Positions 25,154 to 35,836 of a stretch of 64,000 nucleotides of DNA are shown here, one piece after another (within the stretch, counting starts at the first letter, position 1; the number at the start of each line of letters is the position of its first letter). Below the pieces are notes generated by a model. It ran no database searches, was not told where the DNA came from, and saw only the letters and a program-made list of their open reading frames with translations. The translations under genes and the position numbers were made by a program. This DNA is from Fagopyrum homotropicum (Eukaryota; Streptophyta; Magnoliopsida; Caryophyllales; Polygonaceae). The DNA is taken from contig BSWB01000004.1 in NCBI GenBank assembly GCA_033239125.1, forward strand, positions 30,563,501-30,627,500, read 5' to 3'.

Positions 25154-25640
25154 GGTTTTTGAGTGAATGGTTATTATATAAATATAATAAATGGGTAAAT
25201 GTGTGATAGCATGCTGATGTGTTTATCTTTCATGATTGTGCTTGTGCTTATGCATTACCTCATATATGTATGGTTAGCTAACGGTTTCATACCGTGTTGT
25301 AGATGTTTACAGGTTAGGCGCTACTGGGTGATCTGGCAGGGTGACAGGCTGAGGACGTCTCGTACATAGGTTGTTGTGGGTTTTTGGGTTTGTTTATCTT
25401 TTCCCTCCTGTGAGAGGTTGGTCTTTTGTTACCTCCTACGTGAGGTGTGATGTTTGTACTCGGCTATGTGGTCTTACCTTTTGGGATGTACAGTTTTATA
25501 CAGTTTTATGTATTTGTTTTCATATCTGTCAGTGCCATGTTGTAAGGTCCAGTGAACTTGTTGTCAGGCTAGGGTCAGGATCCATTGTAAGATCCTAACC
25601 CAATGTGGCACTCCGAGTCCCACGGATTCGGGGTGTTACA
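23307..25640 (+). mobile_element. 5' LTR of gypsy element in hAT
   Basis: 2334 bp, TG...CA ends, with TA microsatellites near 23785-23806, 23855-23880, 23905-23930 and 25125-25150. The U5 end ACGGATTCGGGGTGTTACA resembles the other Tekay-type LTR ends. Confidence 0.93.
24798..24816 (+). promoter_or_regulatory. Conserved LTR hairpin with splice-donor consensus
   Basis: GTAAGTCCGTAGGACTTAC forms a perfect 8-bp stem with a 3-base loop. Preceded by GAG (GAG|GTAAGT). The identical copy in the 3' LTR is at 31797-31815. Confidence 0.55.
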
Positions 25641-25644
25641 GAGT

Positions 25645-25656
25645 TGGTATCAGAGC
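25645..25656 (+). promoter_or_regulatory. Primer-binding site (initiator-Met tRNA)
   Basis: TGGTATCAGAGC four bases after the LTR end, complementary to the 3' end of plant initiator-Met tRNA, as is usual for this clade. Confidence 0.93.
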
Positions 25657-25930
25657 CTAGGTTGACAACAATGGCACTTGCTACCTGCAATGAGGTTTGA
25701 TAGGTAAAATAAACAGAGCCCACATGGGATCTGACGTTTTCAAAGGTTTTGGTTTTAAGTGTGGTTTTGGGATAGAATGTACGAGAAGTCGTCACCTCTT
25801 CCATGGATCTCTGCAGCGTAGATATGTATATATATCTGTGTGTACTATGGATTATGTGGATATATTATATACATATCGATACCTATGGCATATATATAGC
25901 CTTATAAGATTAGGTGCGTATATCTTACAG

Positions 25931-26470
25931 ATGTCTCAGACTAGAGTAGTATCTGTAGTGGGATGAGGTAGGGGTACACCCCCCTCTTCCTCCAGTGGTG
26001 ATAAGTTAGGGACCAGTTTCCGCTGTTGTTTCGCCTATGGCAGAGAACGAGTTTGAAGAGGCTGATCGTGTCTCCATGAGTAGATCCGAGTCTCAAGAAT
26101 ATATGTAACAAGTATATGAAGCGATGATAGCGGGTAGATCGACCCCAGATTTACCAACAATTGTGAGATCAACTGAAGCATCTGGATCCGGAAAGAAGCA
26201 ATGGACTGAATCAGTTACTGGAGAAGCAAAGATGATGAATGGGGAACCAAGTCCGATATTAGGACAATCTAGTGATCCTTTGGCCATGAAGATGATTAGC
26301 AAGGAACTACAGTGTTTTAATTGCGTGGAAGTTGGGACACTGGCGAGCTGTGTGCCCAAAGGCGCCCATCATATGCTTTACGTGTGGTAAAGCAGGGCAT
26401 AGAGCAAAGTTTTGTCGAGAGGGCAAGGCATTGCCTTTACAGGTTTCCTTCAAGAGTGAGATCATTCCAG
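25931..26470 (+). pseudogene. gag remnant with two CCHC zinc knuckles, capsid core absent
   Basis: Begins ATGTCTCAGACTAGAG (25931), where intact relatives encode MARTR, followed by a stop within a dozen codons. About 26310-26440 encodes two zinc knuckles across a frame change: CFNC...C, then CFTCGKAGHRAKFC with a complete C-X2-C-X4-H-X4-C pattern. The retrotransposon gag (capsid) domain expected between them and the start is deleted. This copy cannot build particles by itself. Confidence 0.75.
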
Positions 26471-26749
26471 GTGGACGACAAAGGTCGAGTTACCCTTCAG
26501 TTGCACAGGTTGCAAGGATGGATGATTATGTTTCAGTTGTGGCTATCCAGATCATTAGCGTTCTGTGTGCCCTTTGGCACTGATAGCTTGTTTCACTTGT
26601 GGTGAGCTAGGCCATCTGGCTCTTTCTGTCAGCACGGTGGTGTTTCTTCCTAGCAAGACCTTCCTCTTTTCGGTGCAGAAAGAGTGGAAGTGGAGGCTAT
26701 AGTAATGACCTCAGTGATACCTGAGGAGCATAGATTTGACATTGAGTGA

Positions 26750-26970
26750 TGATATGTAGAAGAGCTACGAGTGTTAGTTGTTATAGGTACCATTCTCGTT
26801 AATGGTTTACCTGGTGGAGTTTTGCTTGTTGTGAGTGCTATGCACTTCATGTCTTTCGATGCATGCGTTAATGGTTGCAGACTTCTTTGTCATGTCGTAG
26901 GTGCACGAGGAAGTCATTATGTGTATGGTTTGGATGAATAGATATCATGTGGTGTTAGTTTTTAATAGTA
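26750..26970 (+). pseudogene. Retroviral-type aspartic protease remnant
   Basis: ILVNGLPGGVLLVVSAMHFMSF (part) aligns with the protease start IHDLPVRVLFDTGATHSF of the forward Tekay element; the catalytic DTGA is lost (VVSA). Stops follow. Clearly inactive. Confidence 0.6.
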
Positions 26971-27129
26971 AGACTATTATAGTCTTTACTGAGTTGAGTT
27001 AAATAGAGGTCTTATGAGGTTAAGACCTTTTAAGACGGGTTTGTCATCAGGACTGTACGAGCAGCGAGCTGATAGCACAGGGATGTGACGTCTTCTAGTT
27101 TTATACCATGAAGGAGCGAGATAGTCCAA

Positions 27130-28200
27130 CATTGGAAGGTATTCCAGCTGTTTATGAGTTTATAGACGTGTTACTGAACCGTCTAGCTGCCACCTCAGCG
27201 GAGTGTGGACATTGTTATCAAGTTGAAGTATGATAAAAGATTGAATGGGAAAGCCACACTATATGGTGCTTGTTGAGATATTGTACTGATAACTTGAAAA
27301 GTTGACTAAAAAGGGTTTACCCTAGTGGGTTCCATGTTCCGTATTGACGACCTAATGAGTTAGTTTTAAGAAGCAATTGTGTTTTCAGGATTCCTTTGTG
27401 CTCAAGATATCCCTAGTCATGGATGAGAGAGCAGCATGTGTATGAGATAGCATCCCATACCCGTTATGGACACTACGAGTTTGTAGTGATGTCATTTAGG
27501 TTGACGAATGTTTTAGTAGTTTTTATGGAGTTGATGAACAATATCTTCATCGACTTCCTTTATTAATTGGTGGTGGACTTCATTGATAACATGTCGGTAT
27601 ACTCTCATAGCAGATAATATTAGACCGATCATGTGAGGACCGTTCTGCAGATTTCGAGAGATAGAGGGTTGTATGCTACACTCTCTAAGTGTAAGTTGAG
27701 ATGCCAGTGGTAGCCTTTTTAGGCCATGTTGTCTCCGCCAGTGGGATCATGGTTGACCTGGCGAGAATTAAGTATGTTGTAACATGGGAGATACTGATGA
27801 ACATTAAGGAATACATAGTTTTCTCGGCTCAGGCGATTGCTACCAATGCTTTGAGGAAGGATTTTATATAATTACGTATTCATTTGCGAGTCTTTTGAGA
27901 AGACCGTACCGGTGTGATCTTCATGTCAGATTTCTATAGATCATAGGAATCTGAAGTATATTTTATGCAACAAGGGTTGAATATTTGACTTGAAGATTCC
28001 ATATCATTCAGAGAAGTTGAACGTTGTCGTCGATAACTTGAATGGAAAGACGCTCCAAGAGAAGATGATTGTGAGACTGATAGTTCAGCTTCAACTTCAG
28101 AGAGATCTAGCTTGGCTAGAGTTGAACAATCAGTTCCTTGATGAGGATACTCAGTTATACCTCAGAGGTTCTACCTGGTCTGTTGGATGAATTCCAACAG
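27130..28200 (+). pseudogene. Reverse transcriptase and RNase H remnants
   Basis: Pieces in different frames: HTRYGHYEFVVMSFRLTN near 27455-27510 (relatives: RTRYGHYEFVVMPFGLTN); DFIDN near 27575 where the catalytic FIDD belongs; YATLSKCK near 27675; and an RNase H end near 27990-28190 including a damaged copy of the NVVADALSRK motif. Many stops and shifts separate them. Both catalytic domains are dead. Confidence 0.75.
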
Positions 28201-28299
28201 AAGCAGGAGACTTGCCCGACCTTGACAAGTTTTAGAGAAAGGATGTCTCGTACTGAGGCACCATAGTTCTCCATGGGAGCAGATGGACTGATGAAGAGT

Positions 28300-29090
28300 C
28301 ATGACCACTTTTGTGTACCTGCTGATGCAGATGGAGACAGAGAATATTACGATATACCCACTATACGCCTTATTCAGTACATTCAGGTATGAGTAAGATT
28401 TACCACGAGATGAGACGATTATATTGTGTGAAGCCGATATAACTAGATTTGTGATACAGTGTATGACCTGTCAGCAGGTCCAGATAGAGTATTTCCGATC
28501 TAGAGATAAGCCCCACCCACTACTAGTGCAATAGTAGAATTTGGGAGGACATCTCTATGGACTTTGTTATGGGATTGTGACCCAGTAGAAGATTGATGTT
28601 ATCTGGATTGTTGGTAACAGATTAGTGAAATTGGCACGTTTCATTTCTATCAGAAGGACGTGGCTAGTGAATGAATTGGTTGAGGAGTACACTATACAGA
28701 TAGTGAGACTCCATGGTATACTGAGAACGATCATTTCTGATCGAGATGGATGTTTTACTTTGAGATTTTGGGCAGTAGATTCAGACTGCTATGGGGACGA
28801 GTCTTTACCTCATGACTACACTTCACCCCCTGACAGATGGTCAGTTAGAGAGGATCATCTAGATCTTAAAGATCTATTATAAGTTGTAAGTTGAATGGGA
28901 AACGTGGATGGTTATATTACCTTCCATTAATGAGTTTATTATATAACAATGAAGGATGTGCATCTTTTTGGGATGGCCCTATGAGACAATATATAGACAT
29001 AGATGTCGTATATCCTTATGCTAGAAGTGATCTAGCAGTAGTAGTAGAAATAACACATGACCAGACTCAGGATTTTATAGTTTAAGTAAC
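28300..29090 (+). pseudogene. Integrase remnant
   Basis: Near 28380-28530 is a broken zinc-binding region, then DISMDFVMGL (28548) with the first catalytic Asp, and IVRLHGILRTIISDRDGCF (28700-28755) with the second. The region with the catalytic Glu is scrambled, with stops. Order and spacing agree with a Tekay-like pol. Confidence 0.75.
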
Positions 29091-29329
29091 GATGATTAAA
29101 GGAAGAGTGTTGGCTCTACATAGTCGCCAGATTGTGTGTATAGACAAGAGGTGTTAACCTCTAAAGTTCAAGTGAGAGTTCATGTCCGGCTGGAGGTATC
29201 TCAGCTGTGAGACGTTTGTTGTGTATTATGGAAAGGGGAACTGAGTTTCCAATATGTCGGTTACTTGAGATCTTGATCAGTTTTGTGAAGGCAACATGAT
29301 GTTTAGCTTTCACTCTGAAGTTGGTGGAT

Positions 29330-29600
29330 GTTCACCCAGTGTTCATGTGTCTCAACTGAGGAAGTATATACCAGGTTGGAAACACTTTGTGAGTTATAAT
29401 GATCTAGTGGTTAAGTTGAACCACATCGTTGTTGAGCATCTGATTACATTCTTGGAATAAGATATGAAACGCTTGTATTTGAAAGACATTCCCATATTGA
29501 GGATATTATGGTCGAGATGAAGACCTGAAGAGGCTATGTGAGAGACTGAGGATAGTGTCCTGAGGAACTATCCAGAGTATATGTTGGGACAGACCCATTT
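29330..29600 (+). pseudogene. Pol C-terminal and chromodomain remnant
   Basis: Near 29330 the text VHPVF...LN matches the pol tail of the forward Tekay (IHPVFYVSQL). Near 29540-29580 ETEDSVLRNYPEY matches the chromodomain end ETEESIRRNYPEF. Stops and shifts lie in between. Confidence 0.65.
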
Positions 29601-29749
29601 GTGGGAGCACAAGTATATCTTAGTGCTATCTTGATGAATGTTGTTCTTATGTGCTTATGTGCTTATATGCCTTGATGTGTTATTCTATGCTAGTTGTAAT
29701 GTGATTTATGATCTTAGTAGATCTTGATGTGCTAGCGTGATGTATGCTA

Positions 29750-29919
29750 TAGCTGGAGATGATTACTTCCTCCACGCTACCCGAGTATGATCATATTTAT
29801 AGCTGGAGATGGTTCTTTCCTCCATGCTATTTGAGTAGGATTAGGATTCAGCTGGAGATGGTTCTTTTCTCCATGCTACCTTGATGGACATAGTTCAGTG
29901 GAGATGTGATTCCTCCATG

Positions 29920-29961
<42 letters not shown>

Positions 29962-30187
29962 TTATGGGTTGGCTAGAGACGTATTTCCTCTATACATGTG
30001 ATATGTTTTGGCTAGAGATGTGCTTCCTCTATGCCTTGTGATGTGGTATGGCGAGAGACGTGATTCCTCTACGCCTTTGGGTAGCGTTATGGCCCTGTTT
30101 CCTGGAGTGATGATTCCTCCATGTTTATACTTGAGGTTATAGATTGTTATAGGTTATGATCTTTTGAACGGAGATGTGATACCTCCG
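29750..30187 (+). repeat. Array of nine small stem-loops in the 3' untranslated region
   Basis: Nine short inverted repeats at 29750-29779, 29800-29829, 29850-29877, 29899-29917, 29974-29992, 30010-30035, 30050-30075, 30103-30121 and 30169-30187. The core stem is TGGAG/CTCCA in most, TAGAG/CTCTA in two, and CGGAG/CTCCG in the last: paired changes that keep the helix. An outer stem AGC...GCT changes to GGC...GCC in two members. The loop is usually close to ATGTGATTC. A TA microsatellite (about 29926-29957) splits the row. They lie between the pol remnant and the polypurine tract, so they would be in the element RNA. Confidence 0.75.
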
Positions 30188-30265
30188 ATAGAAAGAGTGA
30201 GAGTTATACCTCGGCGTATGGGTCCGAGAGGATTTGGGAATTGTTCAAGTTTCGGGACGAAACTT

Positions 30266-30283
30266 TTTTTAAGGGGTGTGTGA
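30266..30283 (+). promoter_or_regulatory. Polypurine tract of gypsy element in hAT
   Basis: TTTTTTTAAGGGGTGTGTGA directly precedes the 3' LTR at 30284 and follows AGTTTCGGGACGAAACT, the same context as in the other Tekay-type elements. Confidence 0.75.
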
Positions 30284-30756
30284 TGTAATAGATAGGATTT
30301 CCGAATTCTAATTAATGTTGATTAACTTAATCGTTGATAGTAATTGACATACAACTCGCGAAGATTTCGCAAGTGATGAGTATGAGTCCCACCGTTATGT
30401 TCCTCGCGTAATTTTGGACGTTTGGGGAAATTTTTACTTTTTCCCCCGGGTAATTATTTTTACCCTCCGGTGTTATTTGAAGCATTTGGGATCTCCAATT
30501 AATAAAAATGCAGTTGAGAGAAATGATCAGGACATCAGATATGTCCTAGATATGAAATAACATGGAGAGGCAAAACGGCCAAAAGAGTCGCTATCCCGAT
30601 TCTTAGCGGTTAAGAAAGATGGCTTAGGAATGCCCATTTTACGAGATAGTTATGAATTAATTATCCCGATAATATTTCGGATTTTATATTCCAATTTCAT
30701 AAAATTTTGAGAACGGAAATATAACCGCGTTTTAATTAAATGTTTTGGATTAACAT

Positions 30757-30826
<70 letters not shown>

Positions 30827-32125
30827 TATGTACCATCACTAACGGGAGGCGGCGTATACATTGCACATATATATATATATATATAATATTATATTATTTG
30901 TATATGTATTATATATATATATATATAATATTATATTATTCATATATATATAAGTATAAGAGAGGTAATGGCGGCTATGGATGCGCATCACCCTTCTCTT
31001 TTACATTTCATTTCAACGAAGGCGGTCGAAGGACGAGGACGAACGTATACTCTCATATACACTTAACCTTATATCATTCATCTTCAATCCATTTTCAGAT
31101 CCGTTTATACCAACGAGTCCCTTATCTTGTTCTCTTCAATGTGGTACAAACTTATTTCCCGTTTGCTAGCTTTTTGGTTAAACCTCCGTTTATCGCTATC
31201 GGAACGTCGACGGACCACCGCATGTCGTCAAACGTAAGGTTTCATACCGTGCTCTTACTCCTCGTATCGCCAGGAGTCGGTATCTTCTTCCGGATCGTAT
31301 ATCGGGTTAGTAACGAATAAGTTATGAATTTATTCGTTTTTCATATTGCGGGTAAGTATAAATTGACCTTAAGTTGGTTAAAATGAATAATTGGAATTTC
31401 CATTATGGTCGTTATATTATTCTGGTGATTATGGATAGTTTGTTTGATGAAATCTGATGACAGGGGGTTTAGAAATTGTCTGCGGGCAAAACGTTATTTT
31501 GGCGAAATCTAATTAATTAATTAAAGGTTAATTAATTAAATTAGGATTAAAATTGAGATTGAGGAATGTTGATTAGATACTACCTTGAGATTTGAGGAAT
31601 TGTGAGCTATGTTGAGATATTGAGGTTTAGTTGGTTGTGAGGCTCATAGATTGAGTATGATCCTTATGGATCCCTTTGGGTCTAGGTGTGACCCCTTTGA
31701 TGAATAGAGGTTGATATATCTCTTTATGCCTTGTTTATAGGCCGTGTTGTCCCTCCAGTGTAGAGGTGATCGTGGTTGAGTTTGTACAAGGTTGAGGTAA
31801 GTCCGTAGGACTTACTTAGCTACCATCCCTATATTGGGTGTTTGCATGAGTGGTGTGTGCTTTATATGTTTGCTATGGTAGCATGAGTTGTCGTTTTTAT
31901 CGACCTATGTTCTATTGACTGCCCCACTGCGTGGCTGTGATAACTTTTCCCTTTCACCCCGCCGTGGAGTCTGGGAGGTTCTCTGATGTCGGGCCAGACT
32001 GGTTTACAGGAAGGGCGCAATCCACTCCCATAGGGTACACGAATTGTGTGACCGATACTCGTACAGCTGGACATTGTACTCAGAGGCGGGGATGTATCGG
32101 TCCTCGTGTCACATACTTTCATCTA

Positions 32126-32178
<53 letters not shown>

Positions 32179-32665
32179 GGTTTTTGAGTGAATGGTTATT
32201 ATATAAATATAATAAATGGGTAAATGTGTGATAGCATGCTGATGTGTTTATCTTTCATGATTGTGCTTGTGCTTATGCATTACCTCATATATGTATGGTT
32301 AGCTAACGGTTTCATACCGTGTTGTAGATGTTTACAGGTTAGGCGCTACTGGGTGATCTGGCAGGGTGACAGGCCGAGGACGTCTCGTACATAGGTTGTT
32401 GTGGGTTTTTGGGTTTGTTTATCTTTTCCCTCCTGTGAGAGGTTGGTCTTTTGTTACCTCCTACGTGAGGTGTGATGTTTGTACTCGGCTATGTGGTCTT
32501 ACCTTTTGGGATGTACAGTTTTATACAGTTTTATGTATTTGTTTTCATATCTGTCAGTGCCATGTTGTAAGGTCCAGTGAACTTGTTGTCAGGCTAGGGT
32601 CAGGATCCATTGTAAGATCCTAACCCAATGTGGCACTCCGAGTCCCACGGATTCGGGGTGTTACA
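30284..32665 (+). mobile_element. 3' LTR of gypsy element in hAT
   Basis: 2382 bp; longer than the 5' LTR mainly through TA runs (30763-30817, 32125-32176). Substitutions found by eye against the 5' LTR include G/A in GACATCRGATATG, G/A in ACACRGATTGTG and T/C in CAGGYYGAGG. The shared hairpin is at 31797-31815. Confidence 0.93.
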
Positions 32666-32670
32666 GCGGC

Positions 32671-33033
32671 TATCGGAGAGGCGGAGAGCACTTGGCACCG
32701 GCGGCGACTGTCGGAGAGAAGAGAGAAGAGAGTGTCGTTCCTTCGTTGCCTTCCTGTCGCCAGTGTGGGTTCGCGTTCGAAGCTGCAATTTTGGGAGAAG
32801 CCGTAAAACCTAAATTCGGGAGTAAAATGTTTCCCGTCCCTCCCCGTTTCAACCCGTCCCGCGCCGTTTTACCCCGTCCCGACCCGTCCCGACCCGTCTT
32901 AACCTGTCCTAACCCCGTCCCGACTTCAATTTCCACCCAAAACGTCCAGACCGCCCCGTTTTGGCCAAATACGGGACGCCCACACCCGCCGTCCAGCGTC
33001 TAGACGGCCTGGACGGCGTATTTTGGAACACTG
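32671..33033 (-). other. hAT right end with CCCGTCCC repeats
   Basis: Resumes hAT sequence after the right GCGGC duplication (32666-32670). From about 32835 to 32930 the unit CCCGTCCCG/AACCCGTCC recurs around ten times, then the palindromic GTCTAGAC segment and the terminal repeat ending at 33033. On the reverse strand this is the 5' end of the hAT, so promoter function is likely. The match to the GACGGGACGG steps at the left end suggests transposase-binding repeats. Confidence 0.75.
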
Positions 33034-33041
33034 ATTTGATA

Positions 33042-35002
33042 ATTATCCTTATCATATGCATAAATGATTCAAAAAGGAATATGAACACAACCAAAATATC
33101 TAATTATGCATGAGTTTGCAAAAAGTCCAAAACTTACAATAAAGGGTCATGAGGAATAGTTCATAACTTTTTCCAATTACTATTACCTTATTATTGTTAT
33201 TATCGTACACATTAATGTCCCACGAGAAAAAAAAATTATGACACGCGCCGGCGCACCTAGTTTCTTTCAAATACTTCATCTTATTCAGTGAAAGGAGCGT
33301 GCTTACTTTATCTCTTGTGTGTGGCCTTTGGTATATACTTATTTGTTATTAGGAAACAATTAGGCTTATGCTAGATATAGTTGTTATGTCTGGTTGTTTA
33401 ATGTAGTTATTTAGCTGGCGTTATTGATTGCCTAGTGTATATCACTGTTCTTTTTCTTCTGATCTAGCTGTTATGGTCATGTATGGTATAGGTTGCTACA
33501 CATCAAGATCCCCGTGAAGCTTGTTCATCCATCGCTAGAGGGTCATACAAGAAGTGGTTTTAGCACGAAAACTGAACATATAATATAACAATCATTATTG
33601 TTCATATCAGAGGCCTAAAATCTGTACAAGTAACTTAAATCCTTTCTCTTACTACCCTTGCAATTTGGAGTTTTGGAGCCTCAAGTAATAAGTATTAAAA
33701 TATGTGACATTGTTTTGCAATGCTTCTGTTTAGTTTAGGAGGTTTCTTTTTTAGTTAAAATTGTTGAACTGTTGAGTATGTAAAACATAGTTATTCATCG
33801 ACAATGCTTATGTTTAGTTAAATTTGGTTTAAGCTTATTTTAGTTTAGTTTCTGTTTAGTTAAGTTGGGTTTAGGCTTATTTTTGTTTGGATTCTTTATA
33901 GTTAAGTAATTAGTTTAGTTAGCTTATCTTAGGATTGATGTTTGGACTAATTTAATTTGAACTTGACATACAAATTCAAGATATTAGAATCCAAATTGAC
34001 CTAAGTATGACACAATGTAGAAATAATAAGGGAAAAGATTGATAACAGGAACAAATCAAGTTTGTAAATTCTTCCTTTACCAATTTTATATGTTTTAAAC
34101 ATTTCAGAACAAGAATTTGAACTTGGCATACAAATTCAAGACATAGAACAAGACATTTAACTTCACTTAATTATGATGAATAGCTTTCTGTTGTGTATTG
34201 ATATTAGGATCCCATTATGTTCATCATATGTTCTAAAATTAGTTCACTAGGTTTGGAAACACTAACTTTTGTTTGATTCCCTTATACCACGCGACCAAAT
34301 TCTCATTAGCTTCACTTTTTTAGGGTGTATTTGGCGCAACATCGCTTACTCGAGCTTGTGACAAAGCATTTCTGTGTAAGTGAACTGTGACTGGTATGTG
34401 TTCATTATCTGAATTACAACTTTGGATTGTTGTGCTGATTCAGTTCAGAAGTTTAGTTCATTAGTCCAATATGTGATCTTTTATCAATTTGGATTGTTGT
34501 GCTGATTTAGTTCAGAAGTTTAGTTCATTAGTCCATTATGTGATCTTTTTTATGATTCATAAACTATTTAGCACAATTTTGTGGCTTTTCAATATATGAA
34601 TTATAGCTTTGGATTGTCGTGCTGATTTAGTTCAAAAGTTTAGTTCATTATGTGTTGATTTAGTTTAGAAGTTTAGTTCATTAGTCCAATATGAGATCTT
34701 TCATCAATTTGGACCGTTGTGCTGATTTAGTTCAGAAGTTTAGTTCATGTAAACTTTTACTCCATGTAGGTCTATATGGACATAATATGAAATATCATTT
34801 TTTTCCTTTATTTTTTTTCATTTTTCTAGGATCATTACAATTTTTTATTTTGGAAGTTATGATTGATGAGATTGATGGTATATTTGGCGCAACATAAATC
34901 TTATATATTGAGCATAATTTTATCTGATTTTCAATCCTATGCATAATACTTCGTTACCGTAAATTTTCTTCACCTGAACTATTATTATTTCATATTTTAT
35001 AG
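33042..35002 (+). other. CACTA interior (large intron of candidate gene)
   Basis: CACTA sequence resumes after the hAT duplication. AT-rich; no open frame of note. It reads as intron sequence between exon b (19671-19694) and exon c (35003-35131). It includes the tandem repeats at 34430-34755 and a looser set of TTTAGTTAAGTT/GCTTATTTT repeats near 33720-33930. Confidence 0.5.
34430..34755. repeat. Tandem-like repeats of about 70-80 bp
   Basis: The phrase GCTGATTTAGTTCAGAAGTTTAGTTCATTAGTCCAATATG recurs with variations about five times, starting near 34434, 34500, 34620, 34665 and 34722, often with TCAATTTGGATTGTTGT before it. Confidence 0.85.
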
Positions 35003-35131
35003 ATTACAACTAGTGCTAATCGAAAAGAGTCTATTGGAGATGGAGATCATGATCATGTAGCATCAGAAAAGGAACCAATTAACAAAAATGAGGCAGTCGA
35101 TGAAGAATTTGTCCAAGTGGAAGATGTTTAG
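35003..35131 (+). CDS. Candidate last exon of CACTA-borne gene
   Basis: Starts after CATATTTTATAG and reads in phase with exons a and b to TAG (35129-35131), giving 42 residues that are strongly acidic (ends DEEFVQVEDV). The product is not recognised. AT-rich 3' sequence follows. The consistent phase over three exons is the main support. Confidence 0.45.
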   Translation: MTTSANRKESIGDGDHDHVASEKEPINKNEAVDEEFVQVEDV

Positions 35132-35379
35132 ACCGTCGAAGTGTGTGATTGTGAACTTCATTACCACTTTGTTAAAGATGAAGGACATATAGGTTTTGTA
35201 CTTTCAGAATTTGAACTTCTTTACACTTCAAATCGTGCTATTTTGATTGTTTTGATTTTTGAATGTTAAATACTCTTTTGGTTTATGAAAATTGTTGTTA
35301 CAGCTTGATGCGGTAATTTAAATATTTTTAAATATACAGGTTGTGTTAGTTTTACACGCTGGTAGAATTTTCCTACCAA

Positions 35380-35832
35380 ATTTACAGTTTGTCATGGCAT
35401 ATCCGTTGCCAAAGAATAAAATTTTAAAATTTTTTTAACAATTTGTGACGGCTCATTGCCGTCGCAAAAATACAAAATTTTCCACCTGAAATACAATTTG
35501 CGAAATACAAAACTTTCCACCTAATATACATTTTGCGATGGCTACCGCCGACGCGAAATTTTAAATTTCGCATCAAATTTTATGTTTGCGACACAACAGG
35601 CCGCGACGGAATTAGCCGACGCAAAAAATTGGCGACGGTTACTATCTGTCGCCAACTTCCGACGCAAAGCATTAGCGACGGCAAAAGACCCGTCGCGAAA
35701 AATTTTGCGTCGCCTGTTCTGGCTTCGCCCCGTTTTGCCGTCGTCCAGCCGTCGCTGTTGATCATTGGGGACGGCAAATAGCTTTTTTGCCGTCGCCAAT
35801 ATCCGTGGCTAATTGAATTATTTTTTGTAGTG
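35380..35832. repeat. Right CACTA subterminal repeats and terminal inverted repeat
   Basis: Many copies of GCGACGG, CCGTCGC and TTTGCGACGG in both orientations between about 35440 and 35795 mirror the left end, followed by the 29-bp terminal repeat 35804-35832. Open frames here arise from the GC-rich repeats. Confidence 0.85.
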
Positions 35833-35836
35833 TATA

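Larger units (their letters stand above)
23307..32665 (+). mobile_element. Non-autonomous Tekay-like Ty3/gypsy element in hAT
   Basis: LTRs 23307-25640 and 30284-32665 start TGTAATAGATAGG and end GGGGTGTTACA; duplication GCGGC at 23302-23306 and 32666-32670; initiator-Met primer site at 25645. The LTRs differ at only about seven places by eye plus TA-run lengths, so insertion is very recent, but the 4.6-kb interior is wrecked: the gag core is missing and zinc knuckle, protease, RT, RNase H, integrase and chromodomain are broken by many stops and shifts. It was therefore probably copied by proteins of a related active element. A row of stem-loops lies at 29750-30187. Confidence 0.93.
19755..33033 (-). 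mobile_element. hAT DNA transposon, interrupted by a gypsy element
   Basis: Terminal inverted repeats CAGTGTTCCAAAATACG (19755-19771) and its complement (33017-33033) are flanked by an 8-bp duplication ATTTGATA (19747-19754, 33034-33041), the hAT standard. The transposase gene is on the reverse strand (20089-22632). The gypsy element 23307-32665 sits in its 5' noncoding part; without it, and one GCGGC copy, the hAT is about 3.9 kb. The insertion lies in an intron of the CACTA-borne gene. Confidence 0.95.
16905..35832. mobile_element. CACTA (En/Spm) DNA transposon, interrupted by a hAT element
   Basis: Perfect 29-bp terminal inverted repeats begin CACTACAAAAAATAATTC (16905-16933 and 35804-35832). 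Both ends carry many subterminal copies of GGCGACGG/CCGTCGCC, a CACTA hallmark. Removing the hAT with one duplication copy leaves about 5.6 kb. No TnpD-type transposase domain was recognised; instead there are gene-like exons (see 18050, 19461 and 35003). It is probably non-autonomous. The flanks are TATA on both sides, compatible with a 2- or 4-bp duplication but not with the usual 3 bp. Confidence 0.85.
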
